This document shows, one piece after another, positions 1 through 12,449 of a stretch of 64,000 bases of DNA. Position 1 is the first letter of the stretch, and each line of letters starts with the position of its first letter. The notes under the pieces were generated by a model. That model worked only from the letters and a program-made list of their open reading frames with translations. It ran no database searches and was not told the origin of the DNA. The position numbers were made by a program, and so were the translations under genes. The DNA comes from Cheiracanthium punctorium (taxonomy: Eukaryota > Arthropoda > Arachnida > Araneae > Cheiracanthiidae). Location: the NCBI GenBank assembly GCA_038373885.1, contig JAWZYV010016535.1, positions 62,001-126,000 of the forward strand. Reading direction: 5' to 3'.

Positions 1-866
1 GAACATGCAGTTTAAAAATATGTATACAGAATAATAATTCGAAACCTACCAGCAGACGAAATCAACGCTTAAGAATACTGTGATAGTAAAACACCACAAA
101 AAAAATTACACTACCTGCTTTCGAACCCAACTAACAGAGGTAAACATCAGTTAAAGAACACAGTTAAAGAATTATACTAGACTATGGACATTCCCCCATT
201 CAAACCCAACCTCCAGACGGAACAATGGTGTAAGAAAACAATAAAGAATAATACTACAGCATGGACACTTCCTGGGTTCTAAGTAATTATCCTGAATTAC
301 CGATGATTCTTTCTGGAGATTTTAATGTTAATTTTCGCTCTCAAGAATCTCAGCCGTTAGTTGATTTTTTAAAAGAAAAATTTGATCTAACTATGAATAC
401 TTCTCGACTTCAATCAACAACGCGTTTCGGTACAACGATAGATGCTGTATTTTCAACAAAATTTGCAAATTTAGAGAGTAAAATTTATGTTTCACATTAT
501 AGTTACCACAAACCTATAATTTCATACATAAAAAAATTATGATGACATTCAAGTACCTATTTCCAATGAATGATACGAATATAACATTTATAATCTTTGT
601 AAAGTATATGAACAATAAACATAATTAAATTATAATATGATATTTATTTTAAGTTAAAGTTTAATCATTTCAGTGATATGTGTCGTAAACGTCAAAGAAG
701 TTTTACTTCAACCGTGCATAAAGATTACACGCATACACTTTTTATTTTAAGAATGATTCAGTTATGCCCAGTTACAGACATATTTTACTATATTTTCATG
801 TAAAATAAATTCCTGAGAGAAAAACTAAATTAATCTTTGAAAGTCCGAAGAATTCAGTCGTCTTAC
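1..866. other. Left flank, intron downstream of the coiled-coil exon
   Basis: Apart from the endonuclease relic, I see AT-rich sequence without conserved coding signal. The next receptor exon (cyclase domain) is not here. Confidence 0.6.
261..542 (+). pseudogene. Endonuclease/exonuclease/phosphatase-fold relic of a mobile element
   Basis: A 93-codon ORF reading LPMILSGDFNVNF, then TTRFGTTIDAVFS and SYHKPII near its end. GDFNVN is the metal-binding motif of the EEP (AP-endonuclease-like) fold. TTIDAVF and SYHKPI sit where GTxIDhhh and the terminal SDH motif are expected. Such domains occur at the C-terminus of arthropod Helitron helicases and in non-LTR retrotransposons; I see no helicase or reverse transcriptase alongside. 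The N-terminal catalytic part of the fold is missing, so this is a fragment rather than a working gene. Which element family it came from is uncertain. Confidence 0.55.
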
Positions 867-1016
867 CTCGGTAACAGCTGGTAGAGAAGATTTTCTGCCT
901 TCCTTTTCTCTTCCAAATAATCAGCTGTCCTTTCTTCCACTAGAGTTTCCAAATTGTTCGCATACTGTTCCATTCTCGACAGGAGATTGTCTAAAATGTT
1001 TCCGCTTTCATTTTCT
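867..1016 (-). CDS. Receptor guanylate cyclase, coiled-coil dimerisation exon
   Basis: This 150 bp exon encodes [20 protein letters not shown], then a heptad-rich helix ([20 protein letters not shown]) and [10 protein letters not shown]. This signalling helix/dimerisation linker couples the kinase-homology domain to the cyclase domain. The [18 protein letters not shown] core is almost invariant across receptor cyclases. The acceptor is AATTTCAG and the donor CCGAG|GTAAGA; the exon ends mid-codon, so a downstream exon must follow. The catalytic cyclase domain should begin with it, but no such exon is visible in 1-866, so it lies outside the window. Confidence 0.95.
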
Positions 1017-1215
1017 CTGAAATTTTGAAAAAATACAAAGTGAAGAATAATCACTTCTGCCGAATCACGTAGACATGTGGTGATTTTTTTTAAGACAAAG
1101 TAAGCACATATTGGTTGAGATTATTTTTTTTATTTTCGCTTTTTTAAGCAAAATGAAATTGGTGAATTTTTTTAAGTGATTCGAAATAAATCAAACGTAA
1201 AAGGATTTTCGTATA

Positions 1216-1711
1216 CAGAAGAATCTCGATAATTTGAGATGGACGGGACCGGGCTTGCGACGAACTATCGAAATCCTAAAATTTATTAAACAAATAAATG
1301 GAAATAAAGTAATTTTTGTAATTTTACTGCATAACGTACTTATGCAGTAAATGATAGACGTACTTATCATTATATTATTACATTACTGATGATTAGAACA
1401 GGTTAGTTGTATCAGAAAATAATAGTCAATTGTTTTCTATATTAACACGTTGATCCATTTCCAAAGCATCCTCAAAGCAGCAAGTCAACACACCACAGAA
1501 ATGTCTGCGAGGGCATCTATAGGAAAAATACGCCCATTTTCTTTGGGAGGGGGATTTCTGATGGGGCTTCCGAGTACCTCAGGTATTTGAATTTTGTGGA
1601 GCGAGATAATTCTTTCACGTGCTTTGTATATGCTGTTCATTATTTGGAATCTAAGCTGGTTTTTTCACTAACTTGAATTTATGGTAAACTTGAACAATCG
1701 AAATTCTACTG
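1216..1711. mobile_element. pogo/Tigger-like non-autonomous element
   Basis: Terminal inverted repeats begin CAGAAGAATCTCGATAAT and end ATCGAAATTCTACTG, flanked on both sides by TA (1214-1215 and 1712-1713). The CAG-start with TA target duplication fits the pogo/Tigger group. No transposase frame remains in its roughly 500 bp. It lies in the intron between the last two receptor exons. Confidence 0.6.
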
Positions 1712-2741
1712 TAATCTATAATGAGCATAAGTAGGAACAGCTCAACAAATATTTTTTAATTCATGGGAAATTTTAATATATACTAGAAATGTTTAATACA
1801 TAGTTCGGTCAAGAGTCATAAAATAAAGTTTAGATGAGATTTTCTGAAATATTTCCTGGCGTTCTGCAAGAAGAAAAAAGAATCAAAACTGATACTCAAA
1901 AGGAAAAGCCATCAATAAAAACCTATTGTTTGACATAACATTTTATTATGAACAAGATCATTTATTTAAATGTAGACAAAGAATGTCGAAGCTGTATTTG
2001 CCCGAGACTGTGAAAAATACAAAAATATAATTAGTGTAACTTAAACATTTTCAGCTTTATTTAATGTATTTTAAGGAGGCGAGAAGGAGACATATAAATC
2101 TATTCGAAATTATCTTCTTTACTTAATGCCTTTTAGTTATTTGTTTCTAAATTTTATAAACTATTTTAATGCCTATTTAATTTAAGACTATCTTATGTAG
2201 TACCTGCATGGAAAATGGAAGTATTCGATATTTTTTTGCGATTTTCTAAGGATATAAATTATTTCTATGTAAATTGGATGTATGGTCATTCTTTAAAAAA
2301 CGTAAACAGAAGTATTAAAATGAGCCTAATTTTCTGATTCATTCTACGATAAAATGTGCTAAGCTTTATTGCACAACTATTCTTCTCTACGTTGAGCATA
2401 TTTACAAAATTTACGGAAATGGTTTTTAAGACTAAAACACTTGGAGGTGTGATGCTCTTCGAATGTCTTCTTTATTATCGAAGAAAACTTCTAAAACGAA
2501 AAATATTTAAACTGTTCAAGTTATCAGATAGAAAGTAAAGCCCTATGGTCATTTCTGAGGCTGAGCTTTAGACAAAAGCATCTCAACCTTTGGTAGTTAA
2601 AGGTGATTTCTTTTAAACACACAATGTCTGTTATGTAAAAGAAAACCATTTCTACCGGAGCAAATTTTTACTACCTACAAAATCATCCATCTATCTCAAC
2701 AATATGTATTTCATCCAATTCAGAATATGCATTTACTAATG

Positions 2742-3267
2742 CAGGGTTTCTACAGATTTCACAGTTTTTGCTTCCCTGACTTTTCCCTGACTTTCCCTGA
2801 CATCTATCACGCTCTTCCCTGACTTTATCTGGCATGCTTTACCAAATTTTGAGTTTCTATTTTTAACATTCCATCCTATAGTTAATATTTTTTTATATTT
2901 TGACCCCTTTTTTAGAAATAATAATAATAATAATAAAACTAATATATACAAGAATCTCATTTTACATCACTGGACTCTAACAAAAACCATGTTTGATAAT
3001 AATTTAAGATAAAATTAAGCATATTTCAACTGCACAAGGTATGCTCATAAAGAACACATTTTAAAATTATTTATAAGGTTGAATGAGAAAATGAAAATAA
3101 AACAATTTCTATGCTTAGGTTCAAACAGTAAATATTTTCTTGATTTTACCGCAAAACTCAATATTTTTTCTTGCATTTTCCTGACCTTTCTTCAATTTCT
3201 GCCAATTTCCCTGACTTTCCCTGACCAAAACCCATTTCCCTGACTTTCCAGGTCTGTAGAAACCCTG
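2742..3267. mobile_element. hAT-type MITE with TCCCTGACTT repeats
   Basis: Ends CAGGGTTTCTACAGA and TCTGTAGAAACCCTG form a perfect 15 bp inverted repeat. Inside, the motif CCCTGACTTT recurs in clusters near both ends (2770-2825 and 3175-3250), a subterminal-repeat arrangement typical of hAT transposase binding. The immediate flanks share only TAATG, so the usual 8 bp duplication is not preserved. No coding capacity. Confidence 0.65.
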
Positions 3268-3528
3268 TAATGAATGCTGTTTGTAGTCATGTTATTTTAA
3301 TAAGCTTTTTTTTAACTACATAGTTTTAAACATAACGATTTTTCGTGAATGTTTGTGAATATTTCCTTGAATACTATTATCTAAGCAATAGTAATAAAAC
3401 AGGTCTTCATTGTCTATCGAAATCATTTTTCCTCATTTCTTTACTGCTATTTTAAAATATTTTAGATGAATACATGTAAATAAAATTCCCTTATAATTTA
3501 AATACAGTAATGAGGAAACATTCCATAC

Positions 3529-3697
3529 TTGTTGAGTTTTCGAATGATGGACTTAAGTGTCTGAAAATCTGGTCTATCACAAGGATCTTCGGCCCAGCAC
3601 CTCTTTATAACCTGGACCATTCCTTCGTCACAACTATCCATATCCAGCAATGGCCGGAACGGCGGCTTCATTCCGTATATCACATTGTCTATGATTT
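3529..3697 (-). CDS. Receptor guanylate cyclase, end of kinase-homology domain
   Basis: This 169 bp exon encodes EIIDNVIYGMKPPFRP, then an acidic linker, MVQVIKRCWAEDPCDRP, and FQTLKSIIRKLNK. RCWxEDPxxRPxF is the C-terminal kinase-fold signature, including the conserved arginine that pairs with the APE glutamate. The acceptor is TATTACAG and the donor AACAA|GTATGG. It ends with two bases (AA) of a lysine codon completed by the first base of the next exon. The open reading frame runs past the donor into intron, so an uninterrupted ORF call overestimates the exon. Confidence 0.95.
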
Positions 3698-3957
3698 CTG
3701 TAATAGTATGAATCATCACAAAAGAATAATGGAACAAGAATGATCAAAATTATGAGAAATGCATCTCGATTACGAAGCAAATTCCAGTATTTTCTATGCA
3801 TACTAATTCAGAACCAACAGTGAATCTGCCCGTGTTCCCTCAAATTGGTGTAAGGACGCAACGGTTGTATATTGAGAACTTCAACCAGAATCTCTCCTAA
3901 CGTATTTCAGCGGGATAAACACAAATTTAAATTTCTAAAAAAAAGTATTAAATTAAA

Positions 3958-4039
3958 TTTGTTTATCAGACTTTAGCCTTAAATTGTAATATATTGAATT
4001 TGCTTATCAGACTTTAGCCTTAAATTGTAATATATTGAT
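3958..4039 (+). repeat. 41 bp tandem duplication
   Basis: Two consecutive, nearly identical 41 bp units (TTTGYTTATCAGACTTTAGC...ATATTGA) differ at one or two bases. Confidence 0.85.
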
Positions 4040-4084
4040 AGTTTGTATTGAATCCCAAAACGTTAGTAGACCTTTTCTCAAACT

Positions 4085-4447
4085 TGAATGGTTGCAGCTA
4101 CTTCCTTTTTGCAGCAAACCTTTCAATTTCTTGTTACTCAAATGGCATACCTAAAACGCCACGACGAAATGCCCTTTTCAGTGCAGTACTCTTTCTCTGA
4201 CGCTTGCATTTTCCAGTAACAGAGACGAGTTCCAAGTAAGGCTCCTATTCAATGGATCTGAAGCATCCGCGTTTCTCATGAGAAAGGGTTGCCATAAATG
4301 ATGGATCAACCATTACTTTAATAAAGACTGCTGTTTCGTCGTTACAATTTTAAGTCATAAAGCACCGTTTCAGCTCTTGAATCACAAGAATGTACTGGAT
4401 ATGTGTCGGTAGGTTCTCAGCCTTCAATTCTTCGAAATCCTCTGCAA
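4085..4447 (-). pseudogene. Possible decayed coding fragment, unrecognised
   Basis: On the minus strand one frame stays largely open for about 110 codons and is broken by three in-frame stops. It reads AEDFEELKAENLPTHIQYI near its start and ELVSVTGKCKRQRK further on. I do not recognise the family. The base composition is less AT-rich than the surroundings, which suggests a transposon-derived or retropseudogene relic rather than chance. Confidence 0.25.
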
Positions 4448-4586
4448 CTCTGTCCTTTTGTATGCATTTCTCTCTTTTTTCTTTACGCATTAAAGGTCTT
4501 CACTTTTTTATTAAAGATTTATAAGGGCATAAATTAAGTTTTTACCACTGTTGAATAGTTTTGATACGTGTGTTGCAAGGCTGCAG

Positions 4587-4636
4587 CCCAGGTACATATA
4601 CCTTACACTTTAAAGTGTGATTCACGTGTACCTGGG
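4587..4636. repeat. Short palindrome
   Basis: CCCAGGTACA at the left pairs with TGTACCTGGG at the right around an inner CACTTTAAAGTG palindrome. It could be a hairpin or the remnant of a miniature foldback element. Confidence 0.6.
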
Positions 4637-6358
4637 TGGATGTGCGTCCAGATCAACACATGATACACACTAATGATTCATGCGTTGACATACCAATTAA
4701 GACTGTGGGATACTGAGCTCCACTTGAGCATTTAAAGAGCAATGTAAAGAAACACCAAAGAGATCTAATCACTGCTGTTACTTCCTTTGCAACGGTGTGA
4801 GTAGCAGATTAACCATAACTTATAATAGTTATGCTGTTTGAGACAGACTGATTTGCTATAACACCTTAAATATTTACTACGCAAAGAGCGTATTGTTTTG
4901 CAATTATTTTGTACGTTCTTCTACTCTTTTTTTACCTACTAAGAATTATAAATGCGCCATACATTTTAATACTTATAAAGAACATGCAACAGTTAATTTC
5001 AAAAACGAGTAGAAATTTCAAGGCAAGATTTGCGGTAATTAGAGAGTAGACGCAAGCACAACCCATAAATATTTTTCAACTTCGGTAGAAAGTATTAATA
5101 ACTTTCTTTAAGATAAAAGCTAGCTACTATCCATTAAATAATCTAAATTACTTTTTTTAATTTATATTCTTTTAATTAAAAAATGAGTACGTCAGAGAAT
5201 AAAACAGTACATGTAATATTTTGAGGGATAATTAACTTGAAAGAACCTTTTTCGATAAAGGCCATTTTCTACTAAATAAAAGGAAGCTAAAGTACATAAA
5301 AATGTAATTATAAAGTAAGTCTGATTTTAATGCATTTCAAAATAGTACGATGCCTTATTTCGTTATGAAAATTTCTCATGATTTTCTTTTTTATATTCAA
5401 TTTTCATTGAAAAAGAAGAAACCCATTTCTTATTTCAAAAAGGAATATTCCGACGTTCTTGCTATTTATCTGGTGAAAATTATGCTGAGAAAAATAATAA
5501 TTGCCAATTTATCTAAAAATAGTGTATTATATTTATTTTTAGGGGGACTACTTGGAACCACTGCACAGAATTCTGTCTATGGATGATTTAATTATTAAAA
5601 ATTTACGTAAATATATGACATGAAATAATATAAAAATACCCATTTCTTTACTTTCGATAAAGTTTCCAGAAAATTAACTAATTACTTAAAAATATTTTCA
5701 TAAAATAACGTTCTTTATAAATTTGGAAAATAAAATTTAAGAACACTCGTATATTAAAGAGAGCGTTTTATCTTTGGCAGTGAGAAAGCTTTTGAGCTGT
5801 TCACCAATTGTTTTGATCGTAAAAGGTCTGTATTTTCTTCGTTACTTTGCTGTATGTTAATGAATATTAAGAGGTAAATTTTAATAGTCGGTCAGGCTCT
5901 TAAAAAACATGGAAGGAAGTTGAGATTTTTGATTCTGTTAAAATTTTCAGGATATGGTCTAAATATAAATTTATTGGATGCAGGTTTTTTTAATCCCATA
6001 TTTTTGGGGGTTTGAAGCCGAAAATCGTCCAATATTTTAGGAAAAATATACCAATTTACTGCTTCTACCAAAAGGAATCAGGCATATGAAGTTAGCTAGA
6101 AAAGAAGCAAGTATAGGAGAAACAAAATAAATTCACAGATACTGATAATTTATTCAATTTCATATAATACGCCTCGATATTACCCAACATAACTCTAAAT
6201 ACCTAGTTGTATTTCTGTATGGGCAGAAACGTGAAAAACCTGTCTTGAACTGGTCCATGTGGATGTTCAGAACATGCACATAAGATATCATTATTGAAAC
6301 CGTACTGTGCGATACTAAAATAACCGTAACTTGTTTAATTTTTCCATAATAAGTTCAT

Positions 6359-6423
6359 AACTTGTCCAAATGGACATGGGGACCCTTGTCCACTGGGAAG
6401 GAAAGTGTCCCAATGGACAAGTT
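6359..6423. repeat. Inverted repeat, hairpin-forming
   Basis: AACTTGTCCAAATGG at the left pairs with CCAATGGACAAGTT at the right across a short spacer that itself carries TTGTCCACTGG. The compact foldback is in the intron between 3698 and 7821. Confidence 0.6.
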
Positions 6424-7821
6424 CGAAGGATTTAAAACCCGGACAAACTTGGCACAGTTTAAAATCATTTGAAGCTATTTTAGTTCTTTCGGAGCGACTT
6501 TAGTTCTTTTCTTAAGCGTTCATAGTAATCAATATTAAAATAAAATCAATCGACATAGTTCAACAATTGCCACAAAACACATTTTCAACACAAGTACAGA
6601 ACCACACTATAAAACTTGAACGTTACTACCAAACTACCATAGATCTGTGAATTGATTTTGTTCCTGCTATACTTAAGGCTTTTTTACAGCTAATTTCATA
6701 TCTGGTCACTCTTGGCATAGGCAGTAAATGATCTTCAGAATCATGCAATTTCATTTTTTCAGCAATTTGAAGGTCAAATATTTCTGCACCCCATAAGTCA
6801 CGCACACACATTTTACCTTATTCATAATTTCTGTTTAGTATGCATTCGTAGAAATTTACTTCTTTGTGGTTCACTTTTGGCATGAGAAGATTTTTACAAA
6901 GTTTCAGAGAAAAGCCTTTTCATGAAGAATTTCAAATGACCCTTGGTTTTTGTGACGTCAACCATAAGTGTTTATGTCATATATTCAATTTGGAACTAGT
7001 ATAACACAAAATAATTGCAGAAGCCATAATCACTCTTGGCACAAAATGTATTGTCTTACGCAGTATAGTAGGCTATTCTTAAAATAATGGACGGCTTTTA
7101 ATTTTGATTCCCCCAACACTATAGAATTGTGTTGGTTTGTTTGTTTTGGGGAAAACAAAACGTGCGTCTAATAAATTTACATGAAGGACATATCCCTAAC
7201 AAAACCAAAAATATCAGCTACCCAAACCAGCCTGATTTAAAATAAAAAAAGAAACCTGGATCTTAAATAAAAATCGATGAAATCAATCAATTACTTTACA
7301 GTCATCATTGGTGCAAAAGCGACATTCACTTTTATGTATGCGTGTTCGACAGATCCAATTTTGTTTATAAATATTGATTTGAGTTTTTCTATTAGGTAAT
7401 ATTGATTAAGAACTAAAGGAAGGAAATAAACTGAGTATATAGGTTTACACAATCAGTGTATTTTATTCCCTTTTATTCACTTATCAAAGACGGATACAAG
7501 AGTTAGCTTAAAGTTCTTAGTACAGCGATAGTACAAACCATGGATTAACTTTGCTTATGCATGCGCAAATTACCCACTTTGTTAAAAAATAAATACGGAT
7601 TTGAATTTTCCTAATCAGTTATACAGGAAGAAATGTAATGAAAAAACTAAATAAAGCGAGTTTCAGGAAAGCTGTAGTTTGTGTTACAGCTGATCTATTT
7701 CAATTAAGAAAAAAAAAACATTCATCTGTTGTGAAATTCATAGAGTTCCATTTAAAATAGTATATGGCGCTTTTATATTCAAAATAATTGTAAATTTATG
7801 TTACTATAAAGTTGCGCTTAC

Positions 7822-7974
7822 CTTTGGGAGAAATGTCCGTTGAGGTATAAAATACCCCCTGCCTTAAAACTATTTCATGAGCTATGATGGCGAAAGAATA
7901 CACATCCCCTTTTTGTGTACCTTCTGATGGAGCATTGTGCATTCTCAGCAATTCGGGAGCTGTCCATAATTTTC
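7822..7974 (-). CDS. Receptor guanylate cyclase, APE-loop exon
   Basis: This 153 bp exon starts with two bases of a split codon and ends with one. It encodes [11 protein letters not shown], a variable loop, then [20 protein letters not shown] and finally [13 protein letters not shown] is the activation-segment end of all receptor cyclases, and GDVYSFAII is the alpha-F helix with its invariant aspartate. The acceptor is TTTCATTAG and the donor AAAG|GTAAGC. The final G joins AA of the following exon to make glutamate (SPK-E-IIDNV), matching the NPR pattern LSPKEII. Confidence 0.95.
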
Positions 7975-8341
7975 CTAATGAAACAAAAACATTTGAGCAT
8001 CGCTATTAAACATTAATTTATAGTTTAAAGTTCTATACATTTCACTTAAGAAACGATAAAAAAAAACATAAATTTTGGAATTAGTTCATTGAGTATACTT
8101 TAAAAATGCATTTTTGAAAATCATTATTTACTGTGAAGTGCATTTACAGAGCATTATGTGAATTTACACAAAGAATCGATTCAACACGCCTACATTTAGC
8201 CTCTTGACATTCAAGAAGTTGCGGTAGATTTATGCATACTCTATGACGGTGTGAACATTGAAATCTGGAGGCGTTTTTTGCAACTAATGAAATTTTAATT
8301 ACAAAAGCTAAATATAGATAATGTCATACAGCGTAGCACAC

Positions 8342-9505
8342 TAAAGGTGAGAAAGTTAGATCTGCTGATACGGATCTGAAAACGAGTAGTTTTATATCCT
8401 TAGATACGGATATGAAAACGGATCATCTGTTTTTTTACTACGCGAATATGGATATGAAAACGGATCATCTGTTTCTTATATACACGGATACGGAAGAATG
8501 CATAATCTTGAATCGATAATTTCATTCACAATGTGTAAAATAATCTGCTACAATGGAAACTTTCAGATCCTGTGTAATGCATAAATTAAAAGAAGAATGC
8601 AGTAGTTAAAAAAAATACATTTGAATCAATTTTAACATTGTTTTATAAGCATTAAATTATCGAAACGCTACTACTAAACCAAATAGCTTTTTTAATCTAC
8701 AGAACCTGTTGTCGTATTAAGACAGAATTTTTAGAAAACTAAACGGTTTTGGCCCATAAATACGACTAACGATGACAGACGCTTGAAAGATTTTAGGATG
8801 TCTCTTCACAATCTGTATAAGACACTGCAATAAACGATAAACTTCTGCCGGTTTAGAATCTTCAGAAAAAGTTTTTCATCGTAACATGATGGTGTTCTTG
8901 TACGCTTACATTGAAAATCGCGAATAATTATGTGTAAATATCAAAAAGGATGGGTGTGGGGAGAGACTAAGCCCTCTCTAGAAAGATTTTAGCTCCCTAT
9001 ATGAAAATTACGATTTCTATAACAGGAATAATAGATGGAGCCCTTTAGTGTTTGCGCGTAGATGAAGCACACCACGTAGAAATATTCAAAAAGCTTACCA
9101 ATTTACGTCAAAAGTAAATGCATGATAATAGCTTTCAACTACTAATGATAATTTAAACGAGGGATTTTTGTACTAAAGAAGATTCACGGTTAAAAATAAT
9201 AAACAGTGACAACTAAGTTTTAAACTATAAAATTTATGATTTATTGCAAAAAAAAACAAACAATATAATAGAATAATTTGACTTTTTCATTTCTTTGACT
9301 TATCCTGAAAAGCCATTAAAATATTTGTGGAATGTCTGCTGAAAAAAAAATCAGATAGGGATACGGAAATTTGTTTTTCGCGCTTACGTATCTGATCCGG
9401 ATATGGATAATACCTTTTTGCTCAGACGGAGTTAGATATGGAATGGATATGTTTTTTTCCTTCAATTATCCGCAGATATGGATACGGATATCCGGCACAC
9501 CTCTA
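8342..9505 (-). mobile_element. hAT-type element with GATACGGATAT subterminal repeats
   Basis: The right end reads CCGGCACACCTCTA and matches in inverse orientation the intact element at 62940-63941; the left end is worn (TAAAGGTG). Subterminal tandem motifs such as GATACGGATATGAAAACGGA repeat near the left end and again near 9360-9500. Homology with the other copy extends over most of the roughly 1.1 kb. No target duplication is recognisable and no transposase frame is seen. Confidence 0.7.
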
Positions 9506-9746
9506 ACATGTGTACACACTTAATTATTTGACGATATTGAATGATTATATCGTAAAGGAAAAGCCGAAATTACGATCTTTAAGAAAGCCAATAATCATTT
9601 TTGTAACAGACATATATATAGGATGTCTCAAAAACCTTGACTTAGGCTTTTATTCCTTAAATACTGTGATTCAGACATATACAATAAATTTCAAAGTTAT
9701 GTAAAGAATTAAGAACTCTATGATATCGATTAAACTTTTCTGCATA

Positions 9747-10897
9747 TCTATATAAATAAAATTAGACTTTTGTCTGTACATTTCTTGGAATTCAAAAATT
9801 TTGCGATTTCTATCCGTTTCAAGCACCCGGGAATCCGATGCACCCTCAAAAAAAAGTTTGTCATTCTGTCATTCTGTCATTCTGTCGTTCTGTCATTCTG
9901 TCCGTGACGCTTTTTTTGTTCAAGCATCACGTAAAAACGACGGAAGCGAATGATATGAAATTGGGTGTCATGATAGGTGGTCACTCAACTTAAAACATAG
10001 GCGTCGAATTTTTAAAAAATCTTGATTGGATTTTGAGATTTTGCGAAAATCCTTTCAAACTGCGTAAATTTGTGTTCAAGCATCACGTAATAACTACAAA
10101 GGTATAAAAATGATAGGTCGTCTCTCCCCTCAAATTATAAGCATCTAATTAAAAAAAATCGATCAGATTTCGAGATTTTGCGAAAATCGTTAAAAACTGA
10201 GTGAATCTTTATTCACGCATTACGTAATAACGACTAAAGCAAATGGTATGAAATTTGGTCACATGATAGATGGTTACTCAACATAAACTATAGATGTCCA
10301 ATTTTTTAAACATTTTTATTACATTTTTAGATTTTGTGAAAATTCTCTCAAAATACGTTTATATTTCTTCAAGCATCACGTAATAACGACTAATACGAAT
10401 GATACGAAATTGAGTGATAGGATAGGTAGTTGCGAATCTTAATTTATAGGCGTTGAATTTTTAAAATATTTTGATTACATTTTGAGATTTTGCAAAAATC
10501 GTTTTAAAATGCTGAAATTTTGTTCCAGTATCACGAAATAAAGACTGCAGGGAATGAAAAGAAATTGGGTGGCACGATAGGTTGTCACTCAACTTAAATT
10601 CTAGGCTTCCAATTTTTCAAAAATGTTGATTAGATTTTGAGATTTTGCGAAAATTATTTCAATATGCGTAAATTTTCGTTCGCGCATCCCATAATTACGA
10701 CTAAAGCGAATGAAATGATATTACTTAGTTATTCTCTAACCTGTAATATTTTAACAATACATAAAAATTATAACTTCGCTTTCTTTACTTTGGCTACATA
10801 CTACATCCTTTTTGTGTACTCCTACAATGCTGACTAAAGTTCTTGCTTTTTGGAAATTTGCATTCTCTAACCCGTCAAGGACGGGTACTTCAGCTAG
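9747..10897 (-). mobile_element. Unclassified repeat (family 1), minisatellite-bearing copy
   Basis: Bounded on the left by ATCTATATAAATAAAATTAG and on the right by GACGGGTACTTCAGCTAGTTA. The right end is the inverse of the ACTAGCTGAAGTACCCGTTC terminus found at 13503, 16521 and 56551. Its body is the roughly 155 bp tandem array listed separately. No coding frame or classic terminal repeat allows assignment to a class. Confidence 0.55.
9915..10740. repeat. Minisatellite, about 155 bp unit, six copies
   Basis: Units start with variants of CAAGCATCACGTAATAACGA near 9922, 10077, 10214, 10369, 10525 and 10683. Each contains a TAGGYTGTCACTCAACTTAA-like segment and GATTTTGAGATTTTGCGAAA. The copies are diverged, so this is an old array. 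Confidence 0.8.
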
Positions 10898-11509
10898 TTA
10901 ATCTAAATAAACACGAAATTTAAATTTTTATCCGGCTCTCCTAGAAAAAAAATTAGGTATGGCATTACCAATATCTCTATAATTAGTTGAAGTTTCTTTA
11001 AAATTTGCATTAAACTTTCTCACTCAATAATTAAAAAGAGACTATTTCATATGATTAAATAATTTTCACCCACTAAATACACCTGTTATAATTTATTACA
11101 AAAATGTGTGGAACAAAATGCCAAAGATAATACTATTTGTAAATAAACATAACATGAGTTTCAGTCCACATAGAAAGCTTACGTGAATATGATAAATTTA
11201 AAAAATTTAACTGTGGTATAGTTTAAATCTAATACAGTTTGTTGAATACAGTCAGTGGATAAAAAAAAAGGAAATCTGAACAAAATCTTGAGTTCTAATT
11301 ATTACCGACATGAGCTGTTCAGATCTGCATATATGGTTGAATGTTTTATGTCTTGCTACTTTGCGGGATTGTTTGAAGCTAATTTCGACAGATTTATTTT
11401 TGACAGAGCTTTGAAATTTCCTACGCAACCGGTTACTTTTTTGAATTAATTATTTTCTTTAGCCTCAATAACCACCAGAGACGTTCGGTGGCTCAACAGC
11501 TCACCCAAG

Positions 11510-11655
11510 CAGTGCCATGAAAAATTTCTGGCTACGCCCTCATATATATGTATACGTCTGCGGGATAAGGGAGTGAAAAATATACATTTTGTAAGGCAAA
11601 AATTCCTCATGGGAGGGTTATGGCCTCCCTAACCCCCCCCTTGGCTACGCCACTG
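11510..11655. mobile_element. MITE, CAGTGGCGTAGCC family
   Basis: A 146 bp copy ending CTTGGCTACGCCACTG. It is homologous over its full length, in inverse orientation, to 17719-17882, including the ATATATATGTATACG and GATAAGGGAGTGAA blocks. It is followed by a short GA repeat. Confidence 0.7.
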
Positions 11656-12449
11656 CATTCGAGAGAGAGAGAGAGAAAATCTAAAACTAAGACGGGACAC
11701 ACGCACACAGTCCGATTAACATTTCCTTCTAAGCAATATTCCCACCACAACAACAATATCCCAATTTAAGCAAGATATTAATGTCTGCTCCTTAAAGGAG
11801 CATAGCAATGAAAAGAAACCCGTGGGTTGTTTTTTTTTTTTTTTTAAGTTCAAATATTTAATTTTATTTGAAGCAAATTTCATTCTATTTTCACTAGAAG
11901 CAAAATGATTGATTACAGAATGGAAAAATATATTTTCTTCTTTTAAGCTAATTAACAAATCACTTTCAATTGATATAATTCCGAGGTTTAAAAGTCTGTT
12001 TTGTCCAGTTCCATTACGTGCACAATTTTTTAATTCTCAGTATATTGAACACTCAATTCAGTCTCAATACCAATAAATCCAAAACTTGCCATTGTAGTGG
12101 AAACAGGAGTATGAGCAACTTCATGATTCCATATTGCCATTTGTTGTAACCAGTTATCCTAGATGACCTTTTTCACAGCTAAATAGTGGACAATTCCAAC
12201 AAATTATTCGTTAAAGATAGCACTTCCTGCAATCCATTTACATCTTTCATAATAAACCTTTTAAAGTGTCGTGTAATGCTTTTCGTTGCTTTAAATTTGG
12301 CAGTGGTCTTCCTTTAACAATCACAATTTTCTTTTCAAAAAGTTTTCCGACGAAAAAATCGGCTATAACATCATTATTTGTAAAATCAGCCATGTTTTCT
12401 AAAATAGCACAAAGCTCTAAATTTGCATAATTTTAAAAAAGGACATGAA

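Larger units (their letters stand above)
3698..7821. other. Receptor intron, 4.1 kb
   Basis: Between the last kinase-homology exon and the APE-loop exon. Besides the duplication, palindromes and doubtful relic listed separately, the sequence is AT-rich with only short random ORFs. Confidence 0.8.

Noticed and set aside
3510..3743. Plus-strand ORF over the receptor exon
   Set aside because: Antisense shadow of the kinase-homology exon at 3529-3697.
9915..10740. CRISPR array
   Set aside because: Units of about 155 bp are diverged throughout with no constant short repeat and variable spacer pattern; the sequence is eukaryotic.
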